From Actinopolyspora halophila DSM 43834 (GTDB lineage: Bacteria; Actinomycetota; Actinomycetes; Mycobacteriales; Pseudonocardiaceae), in the NCBI RefSeq assembly GCF_000371785.1, contig NZ_AQUI01000002.1, positions 3,947,276 to 4,011,275 on the forward strand: DNA of 64,000 nucleotides. The letters run 5' to 3'. The notes beneath the pieces were generated by a model. The model saw nothing but the letters and a program-made list of their open reading frames with translations, was not told the DNA's origin and did not search any database. The position numbers and the translations under genes were made by a program. Below are positions 28,063-36,449 of the stretch, piece after piece. The first letter of the stretch is position 1. The number at the start of each line of letters is the position of its first letter.

Positions 28063-28983
28063 TCACCAGCCGCGCTGCGCGTAGTGCTGCTCCTCCGGCA
28101 GGTCCTCCACGTTGAGCCCGACCATGGCCTCACCGAGCCCACGCGAGACCCTGGCGAGGAGATCGGGGTCGTCGTAGAACGTCGTCGCCTTGACGATCGC
28201 CTCCGCCCGGGCCTTCGGGTCACCGGACTTGAATATCCCCGAACCGACGAACACGCCCTCGGCACCCAACCTGCGCATCATCGCCGCGTCGGCCGGGGTG
28301 GCGATACCTCCGGCGGTGAACAGCACCACGGGGAGCTGTCCCGTTCCTGCGATCTCGCGCACGAGCTCCACCGGCACCCGCATCTCCTTGGCCGCCGCGT
28401 ACAGCTCCGCGGAGTCCAGCACCGAGAGCTTGCGCAGCTCCGCACGAATCTGGCGCATGTGCCGGGTGGCCTCCACCACGTTGCCGGTTCCGGCCTCGCC
28501 CTTGGAACGGATCATCGCGGCGCCCTCGGCGATGCGCCGGAGGGCCTCCCCCAGGTTGGTGGCGCCGCAGACGAAGGGGACCGTGAACGGCCACTTGTCG
28601 ACGTGGTTGGCCTCGTCCGCCGGAGTCAGCACCTCGGACTCGTCGACGTAGTCGACCCCAAGCGACTGCAGCACCTCCGCCTCGACGAAGTGTCCGATGC
28701 GCGCCTTGGCCATCACCGGGATGGACACCTCCCGGACGATCTCCTCGATCATCGAGGGATCGGACATCCGGGCCACCCCGCCCTGGGAGCGGATGTCGGC
28801 GGGTACCCGCTCCAGCGCCATGACGGCGACCGCTCCGGCCTCCTCTGCGATCCTGGCCTGCTCGGGGGTGACGACGTCCATGATCACGCCGCCTTTGAGC
28901 ATCTCCGCCATGCCCCGCTTGACACCATCCGTGCCCGTGGAAGTCCGCACGGGGCGGTTGCTCGCGACGTCGCCGTTGGTCAC
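28063..28983 (-). CDS. pdxS: synthase subunit of pyridoxal 5'-phosphate synthase
   Basis: 306-residue TIM-barrel subunit that builds PLP from ribose 5-phosphate, glyceraldehyde 3-phosphate and ammonia from PdxT. Characteristic segments: [39 protein letters not shown] and [14 protein letters not shown]. The GTG at 28983 has AAAGGA upstream and gives the normal length. Unlike most actinobacteria it is not adjacent to pdxT, so it needs its own promoter in the spacer that also holds element copy D. Confidence 0.96.
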   Translation of the reverse strand: MTNGDVASNRPVRTSTGTDGVKRGMAEMLKGGVIMDVVTPEQARIAEEAGAVAVMALERVPADIRSQGGVARMSDPSMIEEIVREVSIPVMAKARIGHFVEAEVLQSLGVDYVDESEVLTPADEANHVDKWPFTVPFVCGATNLGEALRRIAEGAAMIRSKGEAGTGNVVEATRHMRQIRAELRKLSVLDSAELYAAAKEMRVPVELVREIAGTGQLPVVLFTAGGIATPADAAMMRRLGAEGVFVGSGIFKSGDPKARAEAIVKATTFYDDPDLLARVSRGLGEAMVGLNVEDLPEEQHYAQRGW

Positions 28984-29175
28984 CTTGGATCGATCCTTTC
29001 TCACGACCACGATCCGTCATCGGATCGCGGCTTCGACGGTAGGCAAGTCGTCGCCCGCGGAAACGGGCCACTGCACGGGTTTCTGGCTAGGCCACTGGAG
29101 GTAGCGGCCGCACCGGGCGCCGCCGAGCTCCTGCGCGGTTCGAACGAGCACTCGCTCGGTTGGGCCGATCGTCAG

Positions 29176-29440
29176 GTGAGCGGCGCCGGCCGCTCACCCA
29201 TCCGAGCAGCCCGCACCGCCGAACTCCCGTCGGGAATTTCCAGCAGAAGGCCCCGCCCCAACGCGAATGCTCTGAGCCCGGGCAGTCGGCACCGCCGCGG
29301 GTTCTCTCGTGGTGCTCTCGCAGGCAAGGCCCGGCGTTGTGTAGGTGCCTACCCGATGTCGGGCCTCGCCTTCAGCGAGAGCCCGCGAGAGGTTCCGCCA
29401 CCCGCACCGCCACGCAGACCGAGCGCCACCCTTCAGCCCG
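29176..29440 (+). repeat. dispersed nested inverted-repeat element, copy D
   Basis: Core 29297-29399, beginning GCGGGTTCTCTCG and ending GAGAGGTTCCGCC. The inner stem reads GGCCCGGC against GTCGGGCC, that is one A-to-G change that still pairs as G-U in RNA; the apex GTAG/CTAC has loop GTGC. The 5' module (CAACGCGAATGCTCTGAGCC, CGGCACCGCC) at about 29257-29296 matches copies B and C. A separate perfect hairpin GTGAGCGGC/GCCGCTCAC lies at 29176-29197. It occupies the divergent pdxS/EF-G2 gap (28984-29513), which has no gene. Confidence 0.85.
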
Positions 29441-29513
29441 CCTTGCGTACTCACTCCATCGGGTGTGTGCTCGGTATCACAAACAGCTGTCGACGCTGGG
29501 CGCGGGAGCGGTC

Positions 29514-31616
29514 ATGGCCAACAAGCGCGGGGACAACGGCCCCCCGGTGGCGGGACCGTCGAACCCCACATCCATCCGCAACGTGGTGTTCGTCGGCCCC
29601 TCCGGCTCGGGGAAGACGACGCTGGTGGAGCGCCTGCTCGCGGAGAGCTCGACGATCGCGCGGCAGGGCTCGGTCCAGGAGGGGACCACGGTCTGCGACC
29701 ACGAGACGGCCGCCGTGGAACAGCAGCGTTCCGTGGGGATGGCCGTGGCTCCGCTGTGGCACGGTGACACCAGGATCAACCTCATCGACACCCCCGGATA
29801 CGCCGATTTCGTCGGGGAGCTGCGTGCGGGACTGCGCGCGGCCGATGCCGCCGTCTTCGTCGTCTCCGCCGCGGGCGGAGCGGACGCGACCACCCGTGCG
29901 ATCTGGCACGAGTGCGCCAGGATCGGGATGCCCCGCGGGGTGTTGGTCTCCCGGATCGACCAGCCGCGCTCCGATGTGGCCGCGGCCGTCGAGTCCTGCA
30001 GGAGCGCCTTCGGACCCGGGGTGGTTCCGCTGTACCTGCCCCGCTACGACGGGGACCGCCCGGTCGGGCTCCACGGACTGCTCACGGGCGGCGCGCACGA
30101 CTACGCGCTGGGTGACACCCCCGCCACGGCGGCGCGCACCGGCCTGTCGGACGCGGAGACCGAAGCGGCGAGCAGCGAGCTGATCGAGGGCATCATCTCG
30201 GGCAGCGAGGACGATTCGCTGCTGGAGAACTACCTCGCAGGCAGGCACATCCCCGAGGAAACGCTGCTGAGCGCCCTCGAAACGGCGGTGGCACGCGGCG
30301 GGCTCCACCCGGTTGTCCCGGTCTCGGCCGAGACCGGCATCGGTGTGCGCGAACTGCTCGACGGGATCGTGCGCGGTTTCCCCACACCCCGGGAGCACGT
30401 GCCCCCGGAGTCGACCACCCCGGAGGGGGGCGATCCGCGCGTGCTGGAGTGCGATCCGGACGGACCGCTGGCCGTGGAGATCGTGCACACCTCGGTGGAT
30501 CCCTACGTCGGGAGGGTCAGCCTGGCCCGGGTGTTCTCGGGCACCCTGCTGCCGGACCGGCCCGTGCACGTCTCCGGGCACGCTCCGAAGGGCCGGAGAC
30601 GTCCCGAGCACGACTCCGAGGAACGGGTCGGGCACGTCCACACACCGCTGGGGGCGGGGCTGCGCGAGGTGCCCCACTGCGTGGCCGGGGACCTCTGCGC
30701 GCTGACCAAGCTGGGCGCGGCCGAAACCGGCGACACGATCTCGGATCCGTCGACCCCACTGCTGATACAGCCGTGGGACGTGCCCGACCCGCTGCTCCCG
30801 ATGGCTCTGACGGCGCGCAGCGGGACGGAGACGGACGCGTTGTCCCGGGGCCTCAACCGGCTGCTCGCGGCCGACCCGGCACTGCGCCTGGACCGCTCCA
30901 CCGAGACCCACCAGATGGTGCTGTGGTGCATGGGCGAGGCCCACGCCGAGGTGATTCTGCACCGGCTGCGGGAAAGCGGGGTGACCGTGGAGACCGAGCC
31001 CGTGCGGGTGGCTTTCCGCCAGGCCTTCGCGAAACGCGCCGCCGGGCACGGCAGGCACGTCAAGCAGTCCGGGGGACACGGCCAGTACGCGGTGTGCGAC
31101 ATCGAGGTGGAGCCCCTGCCGCGGGGGAGCGGGTTCGAGTTCGTCGACCGGATCGTGGGCGGCGCGATCCCGAAGCAGTTCGTCGGCAGCGTCGAGAAGG
31201 GGGTACGGGCCCAGCTGGAGCGGGGCGTGCAGCCGGAGTGCCCGCTCGTCGACGTGCGCGTGACCCTGGTGGACGGCAAGACGCACAGCGTGGACTCCTC
31301 GGACGCGGCCTTCCAGGCGGCGGGGGCGGCGGCGCTCCGGGACGCCGCCGAGCGGGCCGGATTGCTGACCCTGGAGCCGGTGGACGAGGTGGAGATCCAC
31401 CTCCCCGATGTCCACCTGGGAGCGGTGCTGGGCGACCTGTCGGCCCGCAGGGGCAGGGTGCTGGGCACCGAGCCGGAGGACGCGGGCTGGACGGTGGTGC
31501 GTGCCCACGTCCCGAGCACCGAGCTGACGCGCTACGCGGTCAACGTGCGCTCGCTGAGCTCGGGAAGCGCCAGCTTCACCCGGGACTTCGCCGGCTACGA
31601 ACCACTCCCGGGGTGA
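29514..31616 (+). CDS. elongation factor G-like GTPase (EF-G2 type)
   Basis: 700 residues with the five-domain EF-G layout. G1 is GPSGSGKTT (about 28-36), G3 is DTPGYADFV, the C-terminal half has the EF-G domain IV segment KQSGGHGQYAVCDIEV and domain V ending RSLSSGSASFTRDF. The guanine-specificity motif NKxD is replaced by SRID and the switch regions differ from canonical EF-G, matching the actinobacterial second EF-G (FusA2-like) group rather than the translocase or Tet proteins. A mycobacterial homologue has been reported to bind nucleotide but not to act as normal EF-G. ATG with GGGAG six bases upstream. Exact role unknown. Confidence 0.88.
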   Translation: MANKRGDNGPPVAGPSNPTSIRNVVFVGPSGSGKTTLVERLLAESSTIARQGSVQEGTTVCDHETAAVEQQRSVGMAVAPLWHGDTRINLIDTPGYADFVGELRAGLRAADAAVFVVSAAGGADATTRAIWHECARIGMPRGVLVSRIDQPRSDVAAAVESCRSAFGPGVVPLYLPRYDGDRPVGLHGLLTGGAHDYALGDTPATAARTGLSDAETEAASSELIEGIISGSEDDSLLENYLAGRHIPEETLLSALETAVARGGLHPVVPVSAETGIGVRELLDGIVRGFPTPREHVPPESTTPEGGDPRVLECDPDGPLAVEIVHTSVDPYVGRVSLARVFSGTLLPDRPVHVSGHAPKGRRRPEHDSEERVGHVHTPLGAGLREVPHCVAGDLCALTKLGAAETGDTISDPSTPLLIQPWDVPDPLLPMALTARSGTETDALSRGLNRLLAADPALRLDRSTETHQMVLWCMGEAHAEVILHRLRESGVTVETEPVRVAFRQAFAKRAAGHGRHVKQSGGHGQYAVCDIEVEPLPRGSGFEFVDRIVGGAIPKQFVGSVEKGVRAQLERGVQPECPLVDVRVTLVDGKTHSVDSSDAAFQAAGAAALRDAAERAGLLTLEPVDEVEIHLPDVHLGAVLGDLSARRGRVLGTEPEDAGWTVVRAHVPSTELTRYAVNVRSLSSGSASFTRDFAGYEPLPG

Positions 31617-31708
31617 GCTGTCGCGGAGCGCGGCTGCCGTCGGCGAACGACGAGTCCCCCTCCGTCGGGCAAGTGAGCAACCACGACAAGCCGAACGGAA
31701 AACCCCGG

Positions 31709-31851
31709 TCAGTCCAGCGAGCGCAGGAAGGCCGTCCAGGACGGGAATGATCACCCCACGGGGAGGAAAGCAGCTGCACCTGATCGAGCGACTCCAGGTG
31801 AGGCTTGGTGTACGACGCGAGCAAGGACGTCGCCTTCCGGACTCCGAACAA
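31709..31851 (-). pseudogene. frameshifted 5'-truncated gene remnant
   Basis: Read on the minus strand from 31851, about 33 codons have the genome's G/C third-position pattern (VRKATSLLASY, then SLDQVQLLSSPWG). The bias then moves to a neighbouring frame that ends FPSWTAFLRSLD and a stop at 31709-31711. One frameshift joins them. The last dozen residues resemble the end of DUF397 proteins, common actinobacterial partners of XRE regulators, but the rest does not clearly match. No start is present because a terminator occupies the 5' side. A weak call. Confidence 0.35.
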
Positions 31852-31891
31852 AAGAGAACCAGCCCGTGATCCGAAGATCAGCGGGGCTGGT
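31845..31891 (-). terminator. intrinsic terminator downstream of the phosphatidyltransferase gene
   Basis: A strong hairpin (ACCAGCCC...GGGCTGGT with inner TGATC/GATCA and loop CGAA, 31858-31891) is followed on the minus strand by TCTCTTTTGTT. It lies 75 bases past the stop of the gene at 31967 and is one of the few terminators here with a T-run. Confidence 0.8.
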
Positions 31892-31966
31892 CATGTTGGT
31901 AGGTGAAGCAGCAGAGGATTCCTACGAAGTCGACACGAGCGGAAATCCGGCCCCACCGGCACCGCA

Positions 31967-32557
31967 CTAGGCGCGGTAGGCACCGGCCAGTCGCTGGCCG
32001 ACGGTGAGGATCGATATCGCGGCCAGCCCCCACAGCGCGATGTCCAGCACGTAGGGCACGCCCATCCCGTGCAGGCCGGTGCCGACGAGCAGGACGACCA
32101 ACCGCTCGGCCCGTTCGGCCATGCCCGCCTCGACCTTCACCCGCTGGGCCTGCGCACGTGCCTTGACGTAGGAGATCACCTGGGCCGCGACCAGGCAGAT
32201 CAGCAGCGCGGCCCCTCTCCAGTACTGATCCCCGACCAGGGCCCACCAGACGAGCGCACCGAACACGACCCCGTCCGCCACGCGGTCGCAGCTCGCGTCC
32301 AGCACTGCCCCGAAACCGTCGTCCGCACCGGCCGCCCGCGCCGCCGCCCCGTCGAGCAGGTCGAACAGCAGGAAGAAGGCGACCACCAGGGTGCCGACCA
32401 GCAGGTACCCGAGCGGGAACAACGTCACAGCCGACAGGACGGTGCAAACCGTCCCGACCACTGTCACTACGTTGGGTGACATTCGATGCCGTACCAACCA
32501 CGCACCCACCGGATCGGTGAGCCTGGACACCGAAGCTCGCGCGAAAACGTTCAACAT
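31967..32557 (-). CDS. CDP-alcohol phosphatidyltransferase (PgsA1-type)
   Basis: 196-residue membrane enzyme with the family signature from residue 66: DLLDGAAAR, then GAVLDASCD (Asp66, Asp69, Asp87, Asp91). Six hydrophobic helices. The nearby thrS-HIT genes match the mycobacterial thrS-HIT-pgsA1 order, in which the enzyme makes phosphatidylinositol phosphate from CDP-diacylglycerol; that substrate is inferred from context. Here yceI has been inserted before it, and the acyltransferase and mannosyltransferase genes that normally follow are absent, with a terminator in their place. Confidence 0.85.
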   Translation of the reverse strand: MLNVFARASVSRLTDPVGAWLVRHRMSPNVVTVVGTVCTVLSAVTLFPLGYLLVGTLVVAFFLLFDLLDGAAARAAGADDGFGAVLDASCDRVADGVVFGALVWWALVGDQYWRGAALLICLVAAQVISYVKARAQAQRVKVEAGMAERAERLVVLLVGTGLHGMGVPYVLDIALWGLAAISILTVGQRLAGAYRA

Positions 32558-32753
32558 CGTTTCGACTCATCCACTCCCCACACGGGAGTTTCCCGCACGC
32601 GGCAGCCTAACCGGCGACGATCGTCGACTCCCACGCGCACCACCGACGACGGGAGGAACCCGACAATGATCCATGACACACCCGGAAATGAGTAACGAAA
32701 CCGGTTAGTTGGACATCGGTGAAACATCCTCACCGATTCCACGGAGGTCCGAT

Positions 32754-33293
32754 ATGACCGACACCACGCAGATCCCCGGCTACACGACGGGCACCTGGGA
32801 CATCGACGCGGTGCACTCCGAGGTCGAGTTCACCCTCCGCCACATGGGGGTCGGCCGCTCTCGCGGTCGGTTCGACAAGTTCGAGGGTCAGATCGTGACC
32901 GCGGAGAACCCGCTGGACTCCAGCGTTTCCGCGACCATCGACGCGGCCTCCATCAACACGGGAAGCGCCGATCGCGACGCCCACGTGCGCGCCGAGGACT
33001 TCCTGGACACGGACAACTACCCGACGGCGGAGTTCCGCTCCACCGGAATCAGGGAGAACGGTGACACCTGGATCATCGACGGCAACTTCACCCTGCACGG
33101 CGTGACGGTTCCGGTCTCCCTGGAAGCCGAGCTCGGCGGCTTCACCGACACCTCGGACGGGGGCAAGCTGCTCGGCCTCTCGGCGAGCACGACCCTGAAC
33201 CGCACCGACTTCAAGGTCGGCCCGAACGGTGGCGCCATGCTCGGCGAGAAGGTCAAGATCAACCTGGAGATCGAGGCCACCCTGCGCGGGTAA
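32754..33293 (+). CDS. YceI-family lipid-binding protein
   Basis: 179 residues with the YceI beta-barrel hallmarks: GTWDIDAVHSEVEFTLRHMG at the N-terminus, ATIDAASINTG, the RDAHVRAEDFLDTDNYP block and FTLHGVTVPVSLE. No signal peptide, so it is cytoplasmic, unlike the E. coli member. Family members bind long isoprenoid or lipid ligands. ATG has GGAGG seven bases upstream. It is a single gene followed by a clear terminator. Confidence 0.92.
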   Translation: MTDTTQIPGYTTGTWDIDAVHSEVEFTLRHMGVGRSRGRFDKFEGQIVTAENPLDSSVSATIDAASINTGSADRDAHVRAEDFLDTDNYPTAEFRSTGIRENGDTWIIDGNFTLHGVTVPVSLEAELGGFTDTSDGGKLLGLSASTTLNRTDFKVGPNGGAMLGEKVKINLEIEATLRG

Positions 33294-33493
33294 CGGATCT
33301 TCCGTCCCGGTTGGCGTGGGCGGTCACCTGACGGACCCTCTGGCGGGCTCTCGGCCCGGCACCGTGGTCATTTCGGCGCCGGTGCCGAAGAAAGGCCTCA
33401 GCTCGACCGGAAAACTCCGTTGAGCGCGGAAACGCCGACTCACGTGTCCCGGCTACCCGACCAGCCGCGCAAAGTTCCGTCATGAGTTATTAG

Positions 33494-33531
33494 AAGGGCC
33501 GCCGCACCACTACCGGTGCGACGGCCCTTTT
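33494..33531. terminator. bidirectional intrinsic terminator after yceI
   Basis: AAGGGCCGCCGCACC pairs with GGTGCGACGGCCCTT around a 6-base loop, one mismatch, followed by TT(TT) on the plus strand. Converging yceI and HIT genes end on either side. Confidence 0.85.
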
Positions 33532-33557
33532 GTCGTCCTGCGCCGCTGCGCCGCCGC

Positions 33558-34172
33558 TCAGGCGATCCGCTGCCAGGCATCGGCGAGCAGCTCACGGGTG
33601 TCGGCCAACAGCTGGGGAAGCACCCTGGTGTGGCCGATCACCGGCATGAAGTTCGAATCGCCGCCCCAGCGGGGGACGACGTGCTGGTGCAGGTGCGCCG
33701 CGATCCCCGCACCGGCCACCGGCCCCTGGTTCAGCCCGATGTTGAAGCCGTGCGGAGCGGAGACACCGCGGATCACGCGCATGGCCCGCTGGGTGAAACC
33801 CGCGACGGCGACGGTCTCCTCCCCGGTCAGCTCCGTGTAGTCCGCGACGTGGCGGTACGGCAGCACCATCAGATGGCCGGGGTTGTACGGATAGAGATTC
33901 AGCACGACGAAGACCAGCTCGTCCCTGGCCACGATCAACGTCTCGTCATCGGAACGCCCGTCCGCCAACAGTCCGCAGAACGGGCACCCGTCACTGCTGT
34001 CCCCGGTCGGCTTGTTCTCCCCCTGGATGTAGGAGAGCCGGTGCGGGGTCCACAGCCGCTGCAGCGCGTCCGGCACGCCGATACCGTGCTGCCCGGCGAA
34101 CTCCGCGCCGGATTCCGCGGAAGAACCGCCCGCGGAGTCCCCGGGACCCTCGTTCGATGGCCGTTGTGTCAC
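33558..34172 (-). CDS. HIT-family nucleotide hydrolase/transferase
   Basis: 204 residues. A zinc-type CPFC pair near 63-66 and the catalytic histidine triad [10 protein letters not shown] identify the HIT superfamily, closest to the AP4A phosphorylase-like subgroup found beside thrS in actinobacteria. It could cleave diadenosine polyphosphates made as synthetase by-products, which fits its coupling to thrS. GTG at 34172 overlaps the thrS stop (GTGA). The first 45 residues are a low-complexity extension. Confidence 0.88.
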   Translation of the reverse strand: MTQRPSNEGPGDSAGGSSAESGAEFAGQHGIGVPDALQRLWTPHRLSYIQGENKPTGDSSDGCPFCGLLADGRSDDETLIVARDELVFVVLNLYPYNPGHLMVLPYRHVADYTELTGEETVAVAGFTQRAMRVIRGVSAPHGFNIGLNQGPVAGAGIAAHLHQHVVPRWGGDSNFMPVIGHTRVLPQLLADTRELLADAWQRIA

Positions 34173-36232
34173 GCCAACTCCGCTCCGAAGTTCTCCGCCG
34201 TCGGCGAGGCGTTCTCGCGCCGCCCGACCCAGTGGCCGAGCGCCTCGACGGCTCGTTCCACGGGCACTCCGTTGAGCTGACTGCCGTCGCGGAAGCGGAA
34301 GGAGACCGCGCCCGCCTCGACGTCCTTGCCACCGGCCAGCACCAGGAACGGAACCTTCTGGGTGGTGTGGTTCCTGATCTTCTTCTGCATCCGCTCGTCA
34401 CCGGTGTCGATCTCGACACGCAGCCCCTTCTCCCGGAGCCGCTCGAAGACACCCTCCAGATGCGGGACGTGATCGTCGGCGATGGGGATCCCCACCACCT
34501 GCACCGGGGAGAGCCACGCGGGGAACGCGCCCGCGTAGTGCTCGGTGAGCACGCCGAAGAAACGTTCGATCGATCCGAACAGCGCACGGTGGATCTTCAC
34601 CGGCCGCTGCTTGGAACCGTCGGCCGAGGTGTACTCCAGATCGAAGCGCTCCGGCATGTGGTAGTCCAGCTGGATCGTGGACATCTGCCAGGTGCGCCCG
34701 AGCGCGTCCTTGGCCTGCACCGAGACCTTCGGACCGTAGAAGGCCGCCCCGCCCGGATCGGGAACCAGTTCCAGCCCGGAGTCCTCCGCGGCACGCCGCA
34801 GCGTCTCGGTGGCCTCCTCCCAGAGCTCGTCGCTGCCGACGTACTTCTCCTCGTTGCGGGTGGACAGCTCCAGGTAGAAGTCCTCCAGCCCGTAGTCGCG
34901 CAGCAGGTCCAGCACGAAGCTCAGCAGCGATTTCAGCTCGGACTGCAGCTGGTCGGGAGTGCAGTAGATGTGCGCGTCGTCCTGGGTCATGCCACGGACC
35001 CTGGTCAGCCCGTGCATCACACCGGACTTCTCGTAGCGGTACACCGAACCGAACTCGAACAACCGCAGCGGCAGCTCGCGGTAGGAGCGTCCGCGCGAAC
35101 GGTAGATGAGGTTGTGGAACGGGCAGTTCATCGGCTTCAGGTAGTAGTCCTGGCCGGGTTTGCGCACCTCGCCTGCGGCGTCGCGCTCCTCGTCGAGGTG
35201 CATGGGGGGAAACATCCCGTCGGCGTACCAGCCGAGGTGGCCCGAGGTCTCGAACAGCGCGCTCTTGGTGATGTGCGGCGAGTTCACGAACTCGTAGCCG
35301 GCCTGCTCGTGCCTGCGCCGCGAGTAGTCCTCCAGCTCACGACGGATGATCCCGCCCTTGGGGTGGAAGACCGGGAGCCCCGATCCGATCTCCTCCGGGA
35401 AGGAGAACAGATCCAGCTCCGCACCCAGGCGCCGGTGGTCCCGCCGCTCCGCCTCGGCCAGCCACTCCAGGTGGGCGTCCAGGGCCTCCTTGGACTCCCA
35501 GGCGGTTCCGTAGATCCGCTGCAACTGCCGGTTGCGCTGATCGCCCCGCCAGTACGCAGCGGCGACCCGCGTCAGTTTGAAGGCAGGGAGGAACCTCGTG
35601 TGCGGGACGTGCGGTCCCCTGCAGAGGTCTCCCCAGACCGTCTCCCCGTGCCGGTCGATGTTGTCGTAGACGGTCAACTCACCGTCCCCGACCTCCATCA
35701 CCTCGCTGGTGTCCACGTTCTCCGACCCCGACTTGAGGTCGACGAGCTCCAGCTTGTACGGCTCCGCGGCCAGCTCCGCACGCGCCTCCTCGAGGGAGCC
35801 GAGCTCGCGGCGGGAGAACTTCTGGCCGGACTTGAGGAGCTGCTTCATGCGCTTCTCCAGCGCCTGCAGATCCTCCGGAGTGAACGGCCGCTCGACGTCG
35901 AAGTCGTAGTAGAAGCCGTCGGTGACCGGCGGGCCGATCCCCAGCTTGGCTTCGGGGAACAGCTGCTGTACCGCCTGGGCCAGCACGTGGGCGGTGGAGT
36001 GCCGGATGACACTGCGGCCCGCCTCGGTGGCGGCGGGCACCGCTTCGACCTCCACATCGACCGGGGGAGCCCAGGCGAGATCACGCAGTTCCCCGTCGCC
36101 GTCGCGGACGACGACGATCGCCTCGGGACCTTTGGAAGGCAATCCCGCCTGCTGGACGGCATCACCAGCCGTAGTGCCCGCCGGTACCTTAACCCGGGAT
36201 TCCTGCTGGGTTTGGAGCGGCGAGACTGACAC
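34169..36232 (-). CDS. thrS: threonyl-tRNA synthetase
   Basis: 687 residues. N-terminal TGS domain (about 10-65), the editing domain with [11 protein letters not shown] (His78, His82) and its later Cys/His pair, class II core with motif 2 [13 protein letters not shown] region and motif 3 ([24 protein letters not shown]), and C-terminal anticodon-binding domain. GTG at 36232 has AGGAG six bases upstream. No T-box leader is visible. thrS, the HIT gene and the phosphatidyltransferase form a conserved actinobacterial neighbourhood. Confidence 0.96.
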   Translation of the reverse strand: MSVSPLQTQQESRVKVPAGTTAGDAVQQAGLPSKGPEAIVVVRDGDGELRDLAWAPPVDVEVEAVPAATEAGRSVIRHSTAHVLAQAVQQLFPEAKLGIGPPVTDGFYYDFDVERPFTPEDLQALEKRMKQLLKSGQKFSRRELGSLEEARAELAAEPYKLELVDLKSGSENVDTSEVMEVGDGELTVYDNIDRHGETVWGDLCRGPHVPHTRFLPAFKLTRVAAAYWRGDQRNRQLQRIYGTAWESKEALDAHLEWLAEAERRDHRRLGAELDLFSFPEEIGSGLPVFHPKGGIIRRELEDYSRRRHEQAGYEFVNSPHITKSALFETSGHLGWYADGMFPPMHLDEERDAAGEVRKPGQDYYLKPMNCPFHNLIYRSRGRSYRELPLRLFEFGSVYRYEKSGVMHGLTRVRGMTQDDAHIYCTPDQLQSELKSLLSFVLDLLRDYGLEDFYLELSTRNEEKYVGSDELWEEATETLRRAAEDSGLELVPDPGGAAFYGPKVSVQAKDALGRTWQMSTIQLDYHMPERFDLEYTSADGSKQRPVKIHRALFGSIERFFGVLTEHYAGAFPAWLSPVQVVGIPIADDHVPHLEGVFERLREKGLRVEIDTGDERMQKKIRNHTTQKVPFLVLAGGKDVEAGAVSFRFRDGSQLNGVPVERAVEALGHWVGRRENASPTAENFGAELA

Positions 36233-36404
36233 GGTTACTCCTACGATCGTTGCTCGAATGGGATCCGCGCGACCCGACCACGACCGAAGGAGAACTGACG
36301 ACGACGAGGTCGGGGCGGGCGAACGTTTTCGCGTCGATGCTATCGGCCACCGGTGTCCTCACCGCGATCCGGCCGAACGGTCACCAACGGTGGTCTGTTC
36401 GGAA

Positions 36405-36447
36405 GGTTTCCCCTCCTCCGGGCAGCGCACCCGGACGAGGGGAAACC
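36405..36447. terminator. strong hairpin after the GGDEF gene
   Basis: An 18-base arm GGTTTCCCCTCCTCCGGG pairs with its complement across a 7-base loop with a single mismatch. It begins three bases past the stop of the GGDEF/EAL gene and lies upstream of thrS, so it ends the two-gene signalling operon. Confidence 0.8.
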
Positions 36448-36449
36448 GT

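Noticed and set aside
7541-29399. Short open frames with recurring peptides such as YTTSGLSRESTTREPA and LAEPLAGSRCG
   Set aside because: All lie in copies of the dispersed inverted repeat and on both strands; the peptides recur only because the DNA does.
29514-31616. Tetracycline-resistance (Tet(M)-like) reading of the EF-G paralogue
   Set aside because: Domain sequence and position fit the actinobacterial EF-G2 group and nothing suggests ribosome protection.
29451-31754. 767-codon minus-strand open frame opposite the EF-G2 gene
   Set aside because: Antisense artefact of high GC; the plus strand has EF-G motifs and a good start.
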